DNA of 64,000 bases from Gimesia chilikensis (lineage in GTDB: Bacteria > Planctomycetota > Planctomycetia > Planctomycetales > Planctomycetaceae). The position numbers were made by a program, and so were the translations under genes. Below the pieces are notes generated by a model that saw nothing but the letters and a program-made list of their open reading frames with translations, had not been told where the DNA came from and did not search any database. The stretch is taken from assembly GCF_008329715.1 (NCBI RefSeq), contig NZ_VTSR01000005.1:620001-684000 (forward strand), in the 5' to 3' direction. Shown piece after piece: positions 8,864 through 17,418 of this stretch (position 1 is the stretch's first letter; each line of letters begins with the position of its first letter).

Positions 8864-10132
8864 CTATGAGAGATCATTTAATAATTTGATCATTGGTAAA
8901 TAGATTGCCACGATTGGAATGCCCAATAAAAGCAGCATTCCAGATATCAGCACAGGCTGCAGGATGAATATCAGTGTGCCTGTTTTCAAATCTGCTTTGG
9001 TCTGATAGATGTTACTGCTGGCACGTAATGACTCAACGAAGACCTGTGGGTGGTCCTGCCAGCGAAATATATGAATAAAACTTTTCGTAAAATGTGGAGA
9101 ACTTTGAGCGGATTCCATCAGGCTGAACCCCGCATTGGTTCGTTTAATCAGAACTTCACACCCTGCGATCAGGTTCGGATCACGCGTCATCTGAGCCGCC
9201 AACATAAGTGCTTCGGGTAATTTCATCCTGGCATCAATCAGGCCAGCCAGCATGCGGCAGAATTGAGAGATCGAAGTATTACTCAAAATAGAACCAAACA
9301 CGGGTATCTGATTCAGTAGCCGGCGTCTCAAGGCACGCTTCTTTAGAAAATCAAAACTGAACCAGATGAGTGACATCCCCCCAATAACAATGAACGCGAT
9401 CTTAATTCCATGCTTGGTTAACAGATCAGCGACGCTGATCATCAGAACTGTCAGCCCGGGAAGCTCAGTGCCGAAGTCTTCAAAAAGTGATTTAAAATTT
9501 CCAACGATGATCGTCATCAGAAAGTAGAACAAAATCAAAGAACCAAAAATTAATACGATTGAATAGAAAAAAGATGTCAGCAATTTATGTCTTGCCTGTC
9601 TACGCTGTCTCTCGCTGGCAATATAATCTTCAATCACAGACTCCAGTTTTTCTGTACCTGCGGAGACATGAATCAGAGTAGCCAGGTTTTGTGGTACCGA
9701 TTGCAAATGCCGTTGGAAGGTATCCTCTTGAGATCTTCCCTGCTCCAGGTCTAATGCCATCCTCTGAAAAGTTCGTGCCAGGCTGATTGATGGCGATTCT
9801 TCCGCCAGTGTTCGCAAACTGGCTGACAATGGTAATCCTTCTATTTGAGGCTGTTTTTTGTTTCGGATCGAGTCCAGATAATCAGTGCTAACATCCCAAA
9901 CAGCTTTACCGTAGTCCTCTAATGACTCTCCCTCAAATTCAGTAATATCAACAGCATTGCCATCGCTGAATTCTAAATCTGGAGTCTGATTTGACTCTAT
10001 CAAATCAACTCGAACAATTTTCAGTCCCTGCTCCATCAGCTTGATACGGGCAGACTCATCGCTGCGTGCATTCACAAAGCCGCTGACTTCCTGACCATCA
10101 GAATTAATACAGAGATAGGAATATTGTTTCAT
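8864..10132 (-). CDS. Type II secretion F-family protein (second copy)
   Basis: A 422-residue GspF/PilC-type platform protein. I set the start at 10132, not the longer open frame, because MKQYSYLCINSDGQEVSG is a typical GspF N-terminal strand (residues 1-40: amino acids modified by ...G.V.A.S...A...L...G) and because its ATG overlaps the previous stop as TAATG, the classic coupled start. Two F domains follow, with TM helices near 190-220, 240-270 and 390-415 and the bundles LARTFQRMALDLEQGRS and MLAGLIDARMKLPEALMLA. Probably an inner-membrane platform subunit. Confidence 0.82.
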   Translation of the reverse strand: MKQYSYLCINSDGQEVSGFVNARSDESARIKLMEQGLKIVRVDLIESNQTPDLEFSDGNAVDITEFEGESLEDYGKAVWDVSTDYLDSIRNKKQPQIEGLPLSASLRTLAEESPSISLARTFQRMALDLEQGRSQEDTFQRHLQSVPQNLATLIHVSAGTEKLESVIEDYIASERQRRQARHKLLTSFFYSIVLIFGSLILFYFLMTIIVGNFKSLFEDFGTELPGLTVLMISVADLLTKHGIKIAFIVIGGMSLIWFSFDFLKKRALRRRLLNQIPVFGSILSNTSISQFCRMLAGLIDARMKLPEALMLAAQMTRDPNLIAGCEVLIKRTNAGFSLMESAQSSPHFTKSFIHIFRWQDHPQVFVESLRASSNIYQTKADLKTGTLIFILQPVLISGMLLLLGIPIVAIYLPMIKLLNDLS

Positions 10133-11235
10133 TAGACCGAAGGGCTTCCCAGCATTTTCAAAATCTCGACGAAGGGTAAAAAAACGAGCAGTGCATAACA
10201 GACTGTAATACCACCTGCGACTAATACGACTAATCCCACAGGTACGATGTTTTTGATCCATTCAATACGGTTTAATACGCGCGTCTGATAAACACGGGCA
10301 ATTTCGGACATGATGTCCGGCAGGCGATTTTGATGTGCGGGATTCATCAACATGGATTGAATATATCCAGGTAATTCTGCTGCAGACTGAATACTGCCTT
10401 CAATTCCCTCCCCCTGTTCAAGTTTTTCCGCCACTGCACGGAACTGATTGACCATTTTCGAATTGCCCGTACACTCTGCTGCGAGTACGAGTGAATCAGA
10501 TAAAGGAATATGATATGAAAGCAAAACACCGGCCATTTCCGCAAAAGTGGAATAGTTCATATCGAGCACCAACCTGCGATAGCCGGGGACCCACCCATAT
10601 GCGATGTTGGTTGCCAGAGATTTCAAACCAGACTGATTAACTTCTCGAGACAACATGAATGAATGCCGACTGAATTTCCAGCTGAAAAGCAAGGCCAGAA
10701 ATATCGCAGGAATCAGTATGAACCAGTTCTGGTAAAATCCGAACAGGCTCTTGAGCATGTTCATCACTAAAGTATTTTTGAGCTGAAATAGTTCATTCGC
10801 GTTGACCAGTTCTGGAAAAATAACGAAGCAGACAAAGAGCGAAAGCATAAAAGCGATAATCAGAATTATCGCTGGATAGATCAATGCTGCTCCCAGTTCG
10901 CGTCGCAAATCCATCCTGGCCCGAGCAAAAGAAGCAAAGGATGTCAGTGCTTCCGGCAAACGCCCCATTCTGATTCCTGATTTGATCAGCGCGACGTAGG
11001 TAGACGGTAACTGGATCGCTTCGGACTGGACAGCCTCATCCAGAGAAGCTCCTTCCTCGATTTTTTGCAGTAGATGCCTGATGAAGTCCTGCGAATCCGC
11101 TTTCAAATATTTTGCGGCATTTCTGAGCCCTTCATCTAACGGAATTCCAGTGTGGACCATCGCAGCCAACTCATCATTGAGATCAGCCAGACTTTCAGTT
11201 GAAACTCTCTGGGATTTGGGTTGATTCGAATTCAT
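10132..11235 (-). CDS. Type II secretion F-family protein (first copy)
   Basis: A 367-residue GspF/PilC-type protein and the first gene of the minus-strand pilus operon. The two repeated F domains are clear: LNDELAAMVHTGIPLDEGL...KIEEGASLDEAV...PSTYVALIKSG..MGRLPEAL, and later TFAEMAGVLLSYHIPLSDSL. Hydrophobic helices lie near 145-170, 190-220 and 340-365. The open frame extends to 11340, but MNSNQPKSQR at 11235 follows a GGTGAG and gives a usual N-terminus. The stop shares bases with the next gene's start (TAATG). Three F-family genes in tandem without a GspE ATPase is unusual. Confidence 0.82.
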   Translation of the reverse strand: MNSNQPKSQRVSTESLADLNDELAAMVHTGIPLDEGLRNAAKYLKADSQDFIRHLLQKIEEGASLDEAVQSEAIQLPSTYVALIKSGIRMGRLPEALTSFASFARARMDLRRELGAALIYPAIILIIAFMLSLFVCFVIFPELVNANELFQLKNTLVMNMLKSLFGFYQNWFILIPAIFLALLFSWKFSRHSFMLSREVNQSGLKSLATNIAYGWVPGYRRLVLDMNYSTFAEMAGVLLSYHIPLSDSLVLAAECTGNSKMVNQFRAVAEKLEQGEGIEGSIQSAAELPGYIQSMLMNPAHQNRLPDIMSEIARVYQTRVLNRIEWIKNIVPVGLVVLVAGGITVCYALLVFLPFVEILKMLGSPSV

Positions 11236-11637
11236 CATGAATGTTGTTATCTCACCGGCCACTACGACAACATGTGTTCTTGTGTCCATTTTAAGCTGAA
11301 ATGGCCCGACCTGCCAGCGCAGACCGCCAGATGTGATCAAAACAAATCATCTGAAATGTCAGAACTTTCTCGGACCTATTTCCTTCTGATGACCCTGTCT
11401 CTGAAGGATTTTGTCTATAAACATCGAAAATACACCATTTTCCGTCACCAGAGTCTCTGGGAACCCCCATAACACTATAATTCTGATTTACGGTAGCAAG
11501 TACCCGGCTCGATTACAGTTTACAGATTGAAGACTGCAGATTACAAAGAGGAATAACTTCCAGACCGCTCTGGAGTTATTAAATATCGATCAGGATGACA
11601 GCCGGCTCACAGGCTTGTATTACGGAAAGACCTCCAC
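11236..11637. promoter_or_regulatory. Divergent intergenic region, pilus operon / asnS
   Basis: About 400 bases between the pilus operon (leftward) and asnS (rightward) must hold both promoters. I do not see convincing -35/-10 pairs. The one clear element is the hairpin at 11552-11580, given separately. No T-box consensus was seen upstream of asnS. Confidence 0.45.
11552..11580 (+). promoter_or_regulatory. Strong hairpin in the asnS leader
   Basis: An inverted repeat with arms AATAACTTCCAGA (11552-11564) and TCTGGAGTTATT (11569-11580), a 4-base CCGC loop and one bulged base. It ends 57 bases before the asnS ATG. There is no T-run directly after it (AAATATC follows), so it is not a standard intrinsic terminator. 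It could be a leader structure controlling asnS, or an operator. The structure is seen; the role is inferred. Confidence 0.5.
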
Positions 11638-13029
11638 ATGATTCGTACCAAAATTAAAGCAGCACTGCATACCTCCCAGCCCGGCGAAACAATCAAGGTA
11701 TCCGGGTGGGTCCGCACACGCCGTGATTCGAAGAGTGGCTTTTCTTTTGTCGAGCTCAACGATGGTAGTTGCATGTCTAATTTACAAATCGTCATCGATC
11801 AAAGCGTTCCAGACTATGAAACGTTGATCAAAGATGTCACTACCGGTTCCAGTATCTCAGTCACTGGAAAAGTGAATGAATCACCGGGTAAGAATCAGCG
11901 AATAGAGCTGCATGCTGAATCGTTTACTCTGTATGGAACTGCAGACGCTGAAAGTTACCCTCTCCAGAAGAAACGACACAGCTTCGAGTTTCTCAGAGAA
12001 ATTGCCCACCTGCGCCCCCGCACCAATACTTTTGGTGCCATTACCCGCGTCCGCAATGAAGCCGCGTATGCAATTCATCGCTTCTTTCAGTCCAGGGGGT
12101 TTGTCTATATTCAGACTCCAATTATTACCACCAGTGACTGCGAGGGAGCAGGCGAAATGTTTCAGGTCACGACACTCAACCTGGAACGTCTGGCGCAAGT
12201 TCAGACAGAAATCGACTTTTCTCAGGACTTTTTCGGTAAACCTGCATCTCTGACAGTTAGCGGTCAACTGGAAGCAGAGATTTTTGCCACCTCGCTCGGT
12301 GAGTGTTATACCTTCGGCCCAACATTCCGAGCAGAGAATTCAAATACATCCCGTCATCTGGCTGAATTCTGGATGATTGAGCCTGAAATGCCCTTCTATG
12401 ATCTTGAAGACAACATGGCACTCGCAGAAAGTTTTGTCAGAACTGTCATTGGCGATGTTCTGCAAAACTGTCCTGAAGACATGGAGTTTTTCAACCAGCG
12501 TATCGATCAGACCACATTAGAAAAACTGCACAACATTACCGAAAACGAATTCATTCGGCTCTCTTATACCGAGGCCATCGAAATTCTGAAATCCTGTGGA
12601 AAGCAGTTTGACTTCCCCATCGACTGGGGCAGTGATATGCAGTCCGAACATGAACGATACTTAACTGAGGAACACTTTAAACAACCCGTCATCGTTTACA
12701 ATTACCCCCGAACGATCAAACCCTTCTACATGCGTTGCAATGACGATGGTAAAACCGTCTGTGCTATGGACGTACTTGTTCCAGGTGTTGGTGAGATAAT
12801 CGGAGGAAGTCAGCGCGAAGAACGCTACGATGTTCTCATTGATCGTATGCGGGAAGGCGATCTAAACCCCGAAGACTACTGGTGGTACACCGACTTACGG
12901 AAGTACGGTACAGTCCCTCATTCAGGCTTCGGACTCGGGTTTGAGCGTTTGATTCAGCTACTGACCTCTATGACTAATATCCGTGACTGTATCCCCTTCC
13001 CTAGAACTCCTAAAAACGCGGAATTCTGA
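11638..13029 (+). CDS. asnS: Asparaginyl-tRNA synthetase
   Basis: A class II aminoacyl-tRNA synthetase of 463 residues, the usual length for bacterial AsnRS. It has an N-terminal OB anticodon-binding domain ([23 protein letters not shown]), then the catalytic domain with [24 protein letters not shown], the AsnRS/AspRS-type [16 protein letters not shown] block, motif 2 [21 protein letters not shown] and motif 3 [13 protein letters not shown]. It charges tRNA-Asn with asparagine in the cytoplasm. The absence of the long AspRS insertion and the presence of the GEMF...[13 protein letters not shown] features separate it from AspRS. It converges with the esterase gene 10 bp downstream. Confidence 0.97.
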   Translation: MIRTKIKAALHTSQPGETIKVSGWVRTRRDSKSGFSFVELNDGSCMSNLQIVIDQSVPDYETLIKDVTTGSSISVTGKVNESPGKNQRIELHAESFTLYGTADAESYPLQKKRHSFEFLREIAHLRPRTNTFGAITRVRNEAAYAIHRFFQSRGFVYIQTPIITTSDCEGAGEMFQVTTLNLERLAQVQTEIDFSQDFFGKPASLTVSGQLEAEIFATSLGECYTFGPTFRAENSNTSRHLAEFWMIEPEMPFYDLEDNMALAESFVRTVIGDVLQNCPEDMEFFNQRIDQTTLEKLHNITENEFIRLSYTEAIEILKSCGKQFDFPIDWGSDMQSEHERYLTEEHFKQPVIVYNYPRTIKPFYMRCNDDGKTVCAMDVLVPGVGEIIGGSQREERYDVLIDRMREGDLNPEDYWWYTDLRKYGTVPHSGFGLGFERLIQLLTSMTNIRDCIPFPRTPKNAEF

Positions 13030-13039
13030 ACCAGTGAAA

Positions 13040-13903
13040 TCATTTAGCCTGCAAGCCTAGATGTTTTTGGAACCACTCGACGACAGCCTGGCTGGCGCGC
13101 GTCTGGTCATCCCCTTTAAAACCATGAGCCGCCTTTTCAATAACAAGTAACTCAGCCGGGACGTTTTTCTCCTTAAACTGCTGCATGATGTTTTCACTAT
13201 GGCTGATGGGAACCAGTTTGTCCTGGTCACCATGAATCAACAGGGTCGGCGAATCATCGGGAGTGACTTGCAGTAGTGGGGAGAAATCATCAGCGAGTTC
13301 CTTGTCAAACTGTAGTGCAGGAAACCGTTGGTAATAGGGAGACGTTTCTTCAACGAACTCACGCAAGTCAGTAGGAGGATAATAGGCAGCAACTGCAGCC
13401 ACACGATCACTCTGTTGTAACACCTTATCTTTTGCGTCCGGTTCTCCCTGATCCGATGTCGTCCCCAGGATCAGCGATAAATGCCCTCCGGCACTTCCAC
13501 CCCAAACCCCCAGTCGGTTGGGATCCACACCGTATTCTTTCGCATGCAGACGAATGAACCGCACACTTCTTCTCACATCCTCGACCACTTCCGGGATTTT
13601 GAATTTAGGGCTGCTGCCATGCCTGACACAAAATACTGTAAAACCGCTATCTAATAATGGCTCAAACCACGACAACATATTTTGAGGCTCCGTCCAGCGC
13701 GAATACCATCCGCCACTAACCATGAAAAGTACGCCAGCGCCGTTCGGCTTCTCGGGTTGGAACACATCGAATGTCAGTGCCATTCCAAATTTATGCCCAT
13801 AAACGACGTCCGGAATGATTTTGACTTCTTCTTCCGCCTGAGCAACTGACTGCGCAGGCATAACTAGTGAAAAGAGTACTAAGGTAGCGAATAAGATTTT
13901 CAT
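13040..13903 (-). CDS. Secreted alpha/beta hydrolase (BD-FAE-like esterase)
   Basis: A 287-residue protein with a signal peptide (KILFATLVLFSLVMPAQSVAQA) and an alpha/beta-hydrolase domain of the BD-FAE/esterase type. The oxyanion loop is replaced by VSGGWYSRW, the nucleophile elbow is VWGGSAGGHLSL, the acid lies in LLIHGDQDKLVPISHS, and the His in AAHGFKG. It follows a GAGGAAACC ribosome site. It probably hydrolyses esters in the periplasm or outside the cell, as in the carbohydrate-ester utilisation common in planctomycetes. It is transcribed away from the phage-type genes that follow. The substrate is not predictable. Confidence 0.88.
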   Translation of the reverse strand: MKILFATLVLFSLVMPAQSVAQAEEEVKIIPDVVYGHKFGMALTFDVFQPEKPNGAGVLFMVSGGWYSRWTEPQNMLSWFEPLLDSGFTVFCVRHGSSPKFKIPEVVEDVRRSVRFIRLHAKEYGVDPNRLGVWGGSAGGHLSLILGTTSDQGEPDAKDKVLQQSDRVAAVAAYYPPTDLREFVEETSPYYQRFPALQFDKELADDFSPLLQVTPDDSPTLLIHGDQDKLVPISHSENIMQQFKEKNVPAELLVIEKAAHGFKGDDQTRASQAVVEWFQKHLGLQAK

Positions 13904-14209
13904 ATGTTGGTTTCCTCAGGCAATTCATACCCATTTGAGGTTGAGGTGAATTTCACTTGTTTCACTCTAAGCGAAGTTGGATTAAACCTTAAAAGAATCA
14001 GGTAAAACTTCAGCAGTTCACTTTATCCACGTGTTATTTGATTATCTTGACTTACCCCCGCAGATCGCAAGGATTTCCGGAAATAATTCGTGGATCAATA
14101 TGCTGTTCTCCAGAGAGCTTTCATCGCTGTGCTACTGGCTGAATGAAAAAGAATCAGTTTCTCACCACGTCTCTTTGTCTCATTTTACCTGAAAATAATT
14201 GGTGACGGG
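13904..14209. other. Intergenic region before the terminase gene
   Basis: About 300 bases between divergent genes (esterase and terminase). I see no gene, repeat or convincing attachment site. It presumably holds both promoters. Confidence 0.5.
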
Positions 14210-15907
14210 TTGAATTCTTCTGAGCAGAATCAGTTTGCAGCCTGCGCGCAGCAACAGAGAAAACGTACACAGAATGGTGATGACACCAATTTGGATTCAG
14301 CCATGGAAAAAGCCCGAAGAGGTCAGATTCGCTACTACGTAGAAATACAATGGCCTGGTGTCCAACTCGATGGATGGCAATGGGACATTCTGGAGTCTTT
14401 ATTCGATCCCACTATTCGACGCGTATTCGTCAAAGGGAACACCGGTTGTGGTAAGGGAGCTGCTGCTGGAATTGCCTGTTGCACTTACTTTCATATCTGG
14501 GACGATGCCAAAATTGTGATTACGCGAGACTCACTCAGGATGGCTCAGAAAATCGCCTACGGGGAAGTGGATAAATGGTGGAGACGAATGACGGTAAAGC
14601 CACCGGGTAAATTATTGAACTCAGGAATTTATGATCATCAACAACATTCGATTTCCCTGGCTAATCCGAAACATATTGAAGGTTTCAGAGGGGCACACTC
14701 GCCACATGTTCTTTTCTGGTTTGATGAAGCAACAGCCCCGAATCTTGAAGACAAATATAAACTAGCCAACACTCAGGCAAAAAAATTTCTGGCTCTCTCT
14801 AATCCATCCACTCTTTCGGGATCATTTCGAGATGCCTTTCCGAGTATAGAACCAGACCGTACCCAAACGATTGTGGACCAATATGGTAAAACACGCTGTA
14901 TCACAGTCAGTGGCTGGGAATGCACAAATGTGAAAGAGACCTGCCTCGAACAACCTGTCGCCCCCTTGGGTGGTATCAAAATCGGAAGCAGGTTCTATTC
15001 GCATGGTACGTCGATTGAAATGGAAGACTTCGAACAATGTAAGCCCCGTATTCCCGGACAGACGTGCTACGACGAATTTATGTCGTTATTAAACGATCCG
15101 GATCCACTCATTCGTAATGTATATGCACTAGGAAAGTTTCCGGATCAGGATCCTGAGAAACAGGTCATACTCCCGGACTGGCTGATAGAGCCTGTCTCAT
15201 TCTGGACACGCTGGAATCATCTCTGGCGACGTGCTACGGAAAAACAACACAAGTCTGCAATTTATCTTTTGAATCAGATTATCCCGGTCGAGGGCTTTGG
15301 ACTGGATGTCGCCGCTTCCCGATTTGGAGATACCTCAGTCCTTGCCGTTGGTGGCAGGTACGGTATCCGAGCCATCCATGAATGTCAGTTCGCAGATACA
15401 CAGCAGACGCTGGAGTGGGTAATCGAAACCGCACTTACATACGGAGTAGAGCTAGAACAGGGAATTGTTCCTTTGGCCATCGACTGGGGAGGAGGTTATG
15501 GGAACGCAGTCGGTGACCCTTTAAAAAAACGAAACGTGCATGTGATCGAAATTCACAGTAATTCCGCAAGTGATGTCGACACTCAAAAATATGCGAACAA
15601 ACGGGCCGAACTCTACGGAGAGGCTGCAAGACGCCTTGACCCGGCGGGGGACTTCCGCATGATACCTTTCGCTTTGCCAGATAACGAGCGTCTGCGTGCA
15701 GAACTGATAGCACCTCAGAAAATATACTCTGGGCATGACGGCGAAAAATATTATATCACCCCCAAAGGACGGCGAGGTTCTGACGAAAACTATCAGGGCA
15801 AAACGTTGAGGGAAACGTTGGGGCGTTCTCCCGATCGGGCTGATGCAGTCGTCTACTGTCTCTGTGCTCTACGAGATCAATCCCGTCGAAGACTGATTGT
15901 TGTCTGA
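14210..15907 (+). CDS. Phage-type terminase large subunit
   Basis: A 565-residue DNA-packaging motor protein with both enzymatic halves intact. The ATPase has Walker A GNTGCGKG (76-83), Walker B VLFWFDEA (167-174) and a coupling-type SNPS (197-200). The nuclease has the RNase H-like acidic positions GLDVAASRFGD (Asp366), LAIDWGGG (Asp425) and the C-terminal SPDRADAVVY. In phages this enzyme cuts concatemeric DNA and pumps it through the portal. The start is a TTG at 14210; the first internal ATG, at 14303, has no ribosome site. The portal gene follows 56 bp later. No small terminase, protease or capsid gene is adjacent. The absence of decay suggests retained function. Confidence 0.85.
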   Translation: MNSSEQNQFAACAQQQRKRTQNGDDTNLDSAMEKARRGQIRYYVEIQWPGVQLDGWQWDILESLFDPTIRRVFVKGNTGCGKGAAAGIACCTYFHIWDDAKIVITRDSLRMAQKIAYGEVDKWWRRMTVKPPGKLLNSGIYDHQQHSISLANPKHIEGFRGAHSPHVLFWFDEATAPNLEDKYKLANTQAKKFLALSNPSTLSGSFRDAFPSIEPDRTQTIVDQYGKTRCITVSGWECTNVKETCLEQPVAPLGGIKIGSRFYSHGTSIEMEDFEQCKPRIPGQTCYDEFMSLLNDPDPLIRNVYALGKFPDQDPEKQVILPDWLIEPVSFWTRWNHLWRRATEKQHKSAIYLLNQIIPVEGFGLDVAASRFGDTSVLAVGGRYGIRAIHECQFADTQQTLEWVIETALTYGVELEQGIVPLAIDWGGGYGNAVGDPLKKRNVHVIEIHSNSASDVDTQKYANKRAELYGEAARRLDPAGDFRMIPFALPDNERLRAELIAPQKIYSGHDGEKYYITPKGRRGSDENYQGKTLRETLGRSPDRADAVVYCLCALRDQSRRRLIVV

Positions 15908-15963
15908 TTAATTCAGCAGACAAAATGAGACATACTCCTTTATCAATCCAAGGATAGAAAAAC

Positions 15964-17418
15964 ATGTGGAACCCCTTCAAACAGCTTGCCGCACGATTCA
16001 AATCAAACCGGTTCGCAGTCGCACTGCGAACCGCGCTAGGGACTGGCCAACCAGGCAGATGGCACAGTGACCATCGAGAGGAGTCAGAACAGTTCACTGG
16101 TTGGACGTTTGTTGCGATTCGGGCAATTTGCCTGCAGGCCATGCAGGCTTCCGTAGCTGTCTACGATGACACTGTAAATCATTCCAATCAGAAATTGTTC
16201 CGACGCCACTTGAAAATGGACTCTGGATACGGACTTTCCCGAAGCCTGTATGCCGGTGAAACTGGTGCGTCCATTCCTCTGTCAAACGATCATGCGCTTT
16301 GCCAGATTCTCAAGCACCCTAATCCCACTCAGTCAGGTGCAGCCTTCCGCTATGAGCGTGTCTTACAACTCCAACTGACTGGAACAAGTATCGTCTGGAA
16401 TGTGCCCAATCAGTTTGGGAAGACTGTCCAGCGCTATGTAATTCCCACCGCAATCGCATCGCCAGTTGCCCCCTCAACAGACCTTCCTGAAGGTGGATAT
16501 AGAATACAGACCCCTTCGTCGCGCTATGATCTCGATTCCTATTCAAGTTACTCAAGTTCACACGGCATCCTGCAACAGGTATTGGGAAAAGTCATCCCCC
16601 TCTCACAGCTGCAGATCACGCGGTGGCCTCATCCGCTTTGCCAGGACGACGGACAGTCTCCTGTCAGTGCGGGTGCCCGCTGGATCGACTCAGCCAATCA
16701 GATCGATGCAGCTCGTTGGGCTCAGATGAATAATGGAGCCGACCCATCAATTGTCGTCACCTGCGGAAAAGATATGCGCCCAACCAGAGAAGAACTTGAA
16801 GCCGCAGCTGCGATGTTTGATCAAAAATATGGGGGTACTGAAAATACAGGTAAGGCGATCTTTACAACCGGTGAGCAAGTCGTCTCACTCACGGCCACTC
16901 CCCGGGAGATGGACTACAACGCCTCATTCGTCGAATTTAGAGATGCGATTCTGGCTTTGCATGGAGTCCCAGGAATTGCTGCAGGAATCTCAGACGGTGG
17001 AAGCTATGCCGCTTTTTACGCCAATTTAAAGCAGTTCATTTCTCTGACTGTTCAACCCATTCTGGATTTACTGGCAGAAGATGATACCGAGCACCTTGCC
17101 CCTCAGTTCGGGAGGCACCTGACCATTGAAATCGAAGCGACCCAAATTGATGATCCAGATCTGCTCGAAAAACGTCTGGCGACAGATATTCGAGCCCAGA
17201 TTATCAAAGTAGACGAATTGCGGGCGATCCGTGGACTACCACCTCTTGGTCCAGAAAATGGAGGGGACCAAATTGTCAACGCCGACCGAAAGCAACCTGC
17301 TCATTCTGAATCACAAACAGAAGATTATACTACGGCCCCCAGTCTACCACCGGGAAAAAGCCTGATGGATGCATTACACCTGCGTGCCGATTCCGCATCG
17401 ATGAATGGAGCAAATTAA
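15964..17418 (+). CDS. Phage portal protein
   Basis: A 484-residue portal-type protein. Features of the HK97-like portal family include the early EEQFTGWTF.AIRAI..QAM.A block, HALCQILKHPNPTQSGAAFR, RYERVLQLQLTGTSIVW, the conserved NGADPSIVVTCGKD stretch, and FVEFRDAILALHGVPGIAAGISDG followed by NLKQFISLTVQPILDLLAE. Portals form the dodecameric ring at one capsid vertex and act with the terminase encoded just upstream. An AAGGA ribosome site precedes the ATG. The C-terminus runs to normal length, but the expected protease/capsid genes do not follow. The TAA overlaps the stop of the opposing symporter gene. Confidence 0.85.
   Translation: MWNPFKQLAARFKSNRFAVALRTALGTGQPGRWHSDHREESEQFTGWTFVAIRAICLQAMQASVAVYDDTVNHSNQKLFRRHLKMDSGYGLSRSLYAGETGASIPLSNDHALCQILKHPNPTQSGAAFRYERVLQLQLTGTSIVWNVPNQFGKTVQRYVIPTAIASPVAPSTDLPEGGYRIQTPSSRYDLDSYSSYSSSHGILQQVLGKVIPLSQLQITRWPHPLCQDDGQSPVSAGARWIDSANQIDAARWAQMNNGADPSIVVTCGKDMRPTREELEAAAAMFDQKYGGTENTGKAIFTTGEQVVSLTATPREMDYNASFVEFRDAILALHGVPGIAAGISDGGSYAAFYANLKQFISLTVQPILDLLAEDDTEHLAPQFGRHLTIEIEATQIDDPDLLEKRLATDIRAQIIKVDELRAIRGLPPLGPENGGDQIVNADRKQPAHSESQTEDYTTAPSLPPGKSLMDALHLRADSASMNGAN

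Noticed and set aside
10133-10261. The longer N-terminus of the second GspF gene
   Set aside because: The extra residues lie inside the previous gene and do not resemble a GspF N-terminus, whereas the TAATG start does.
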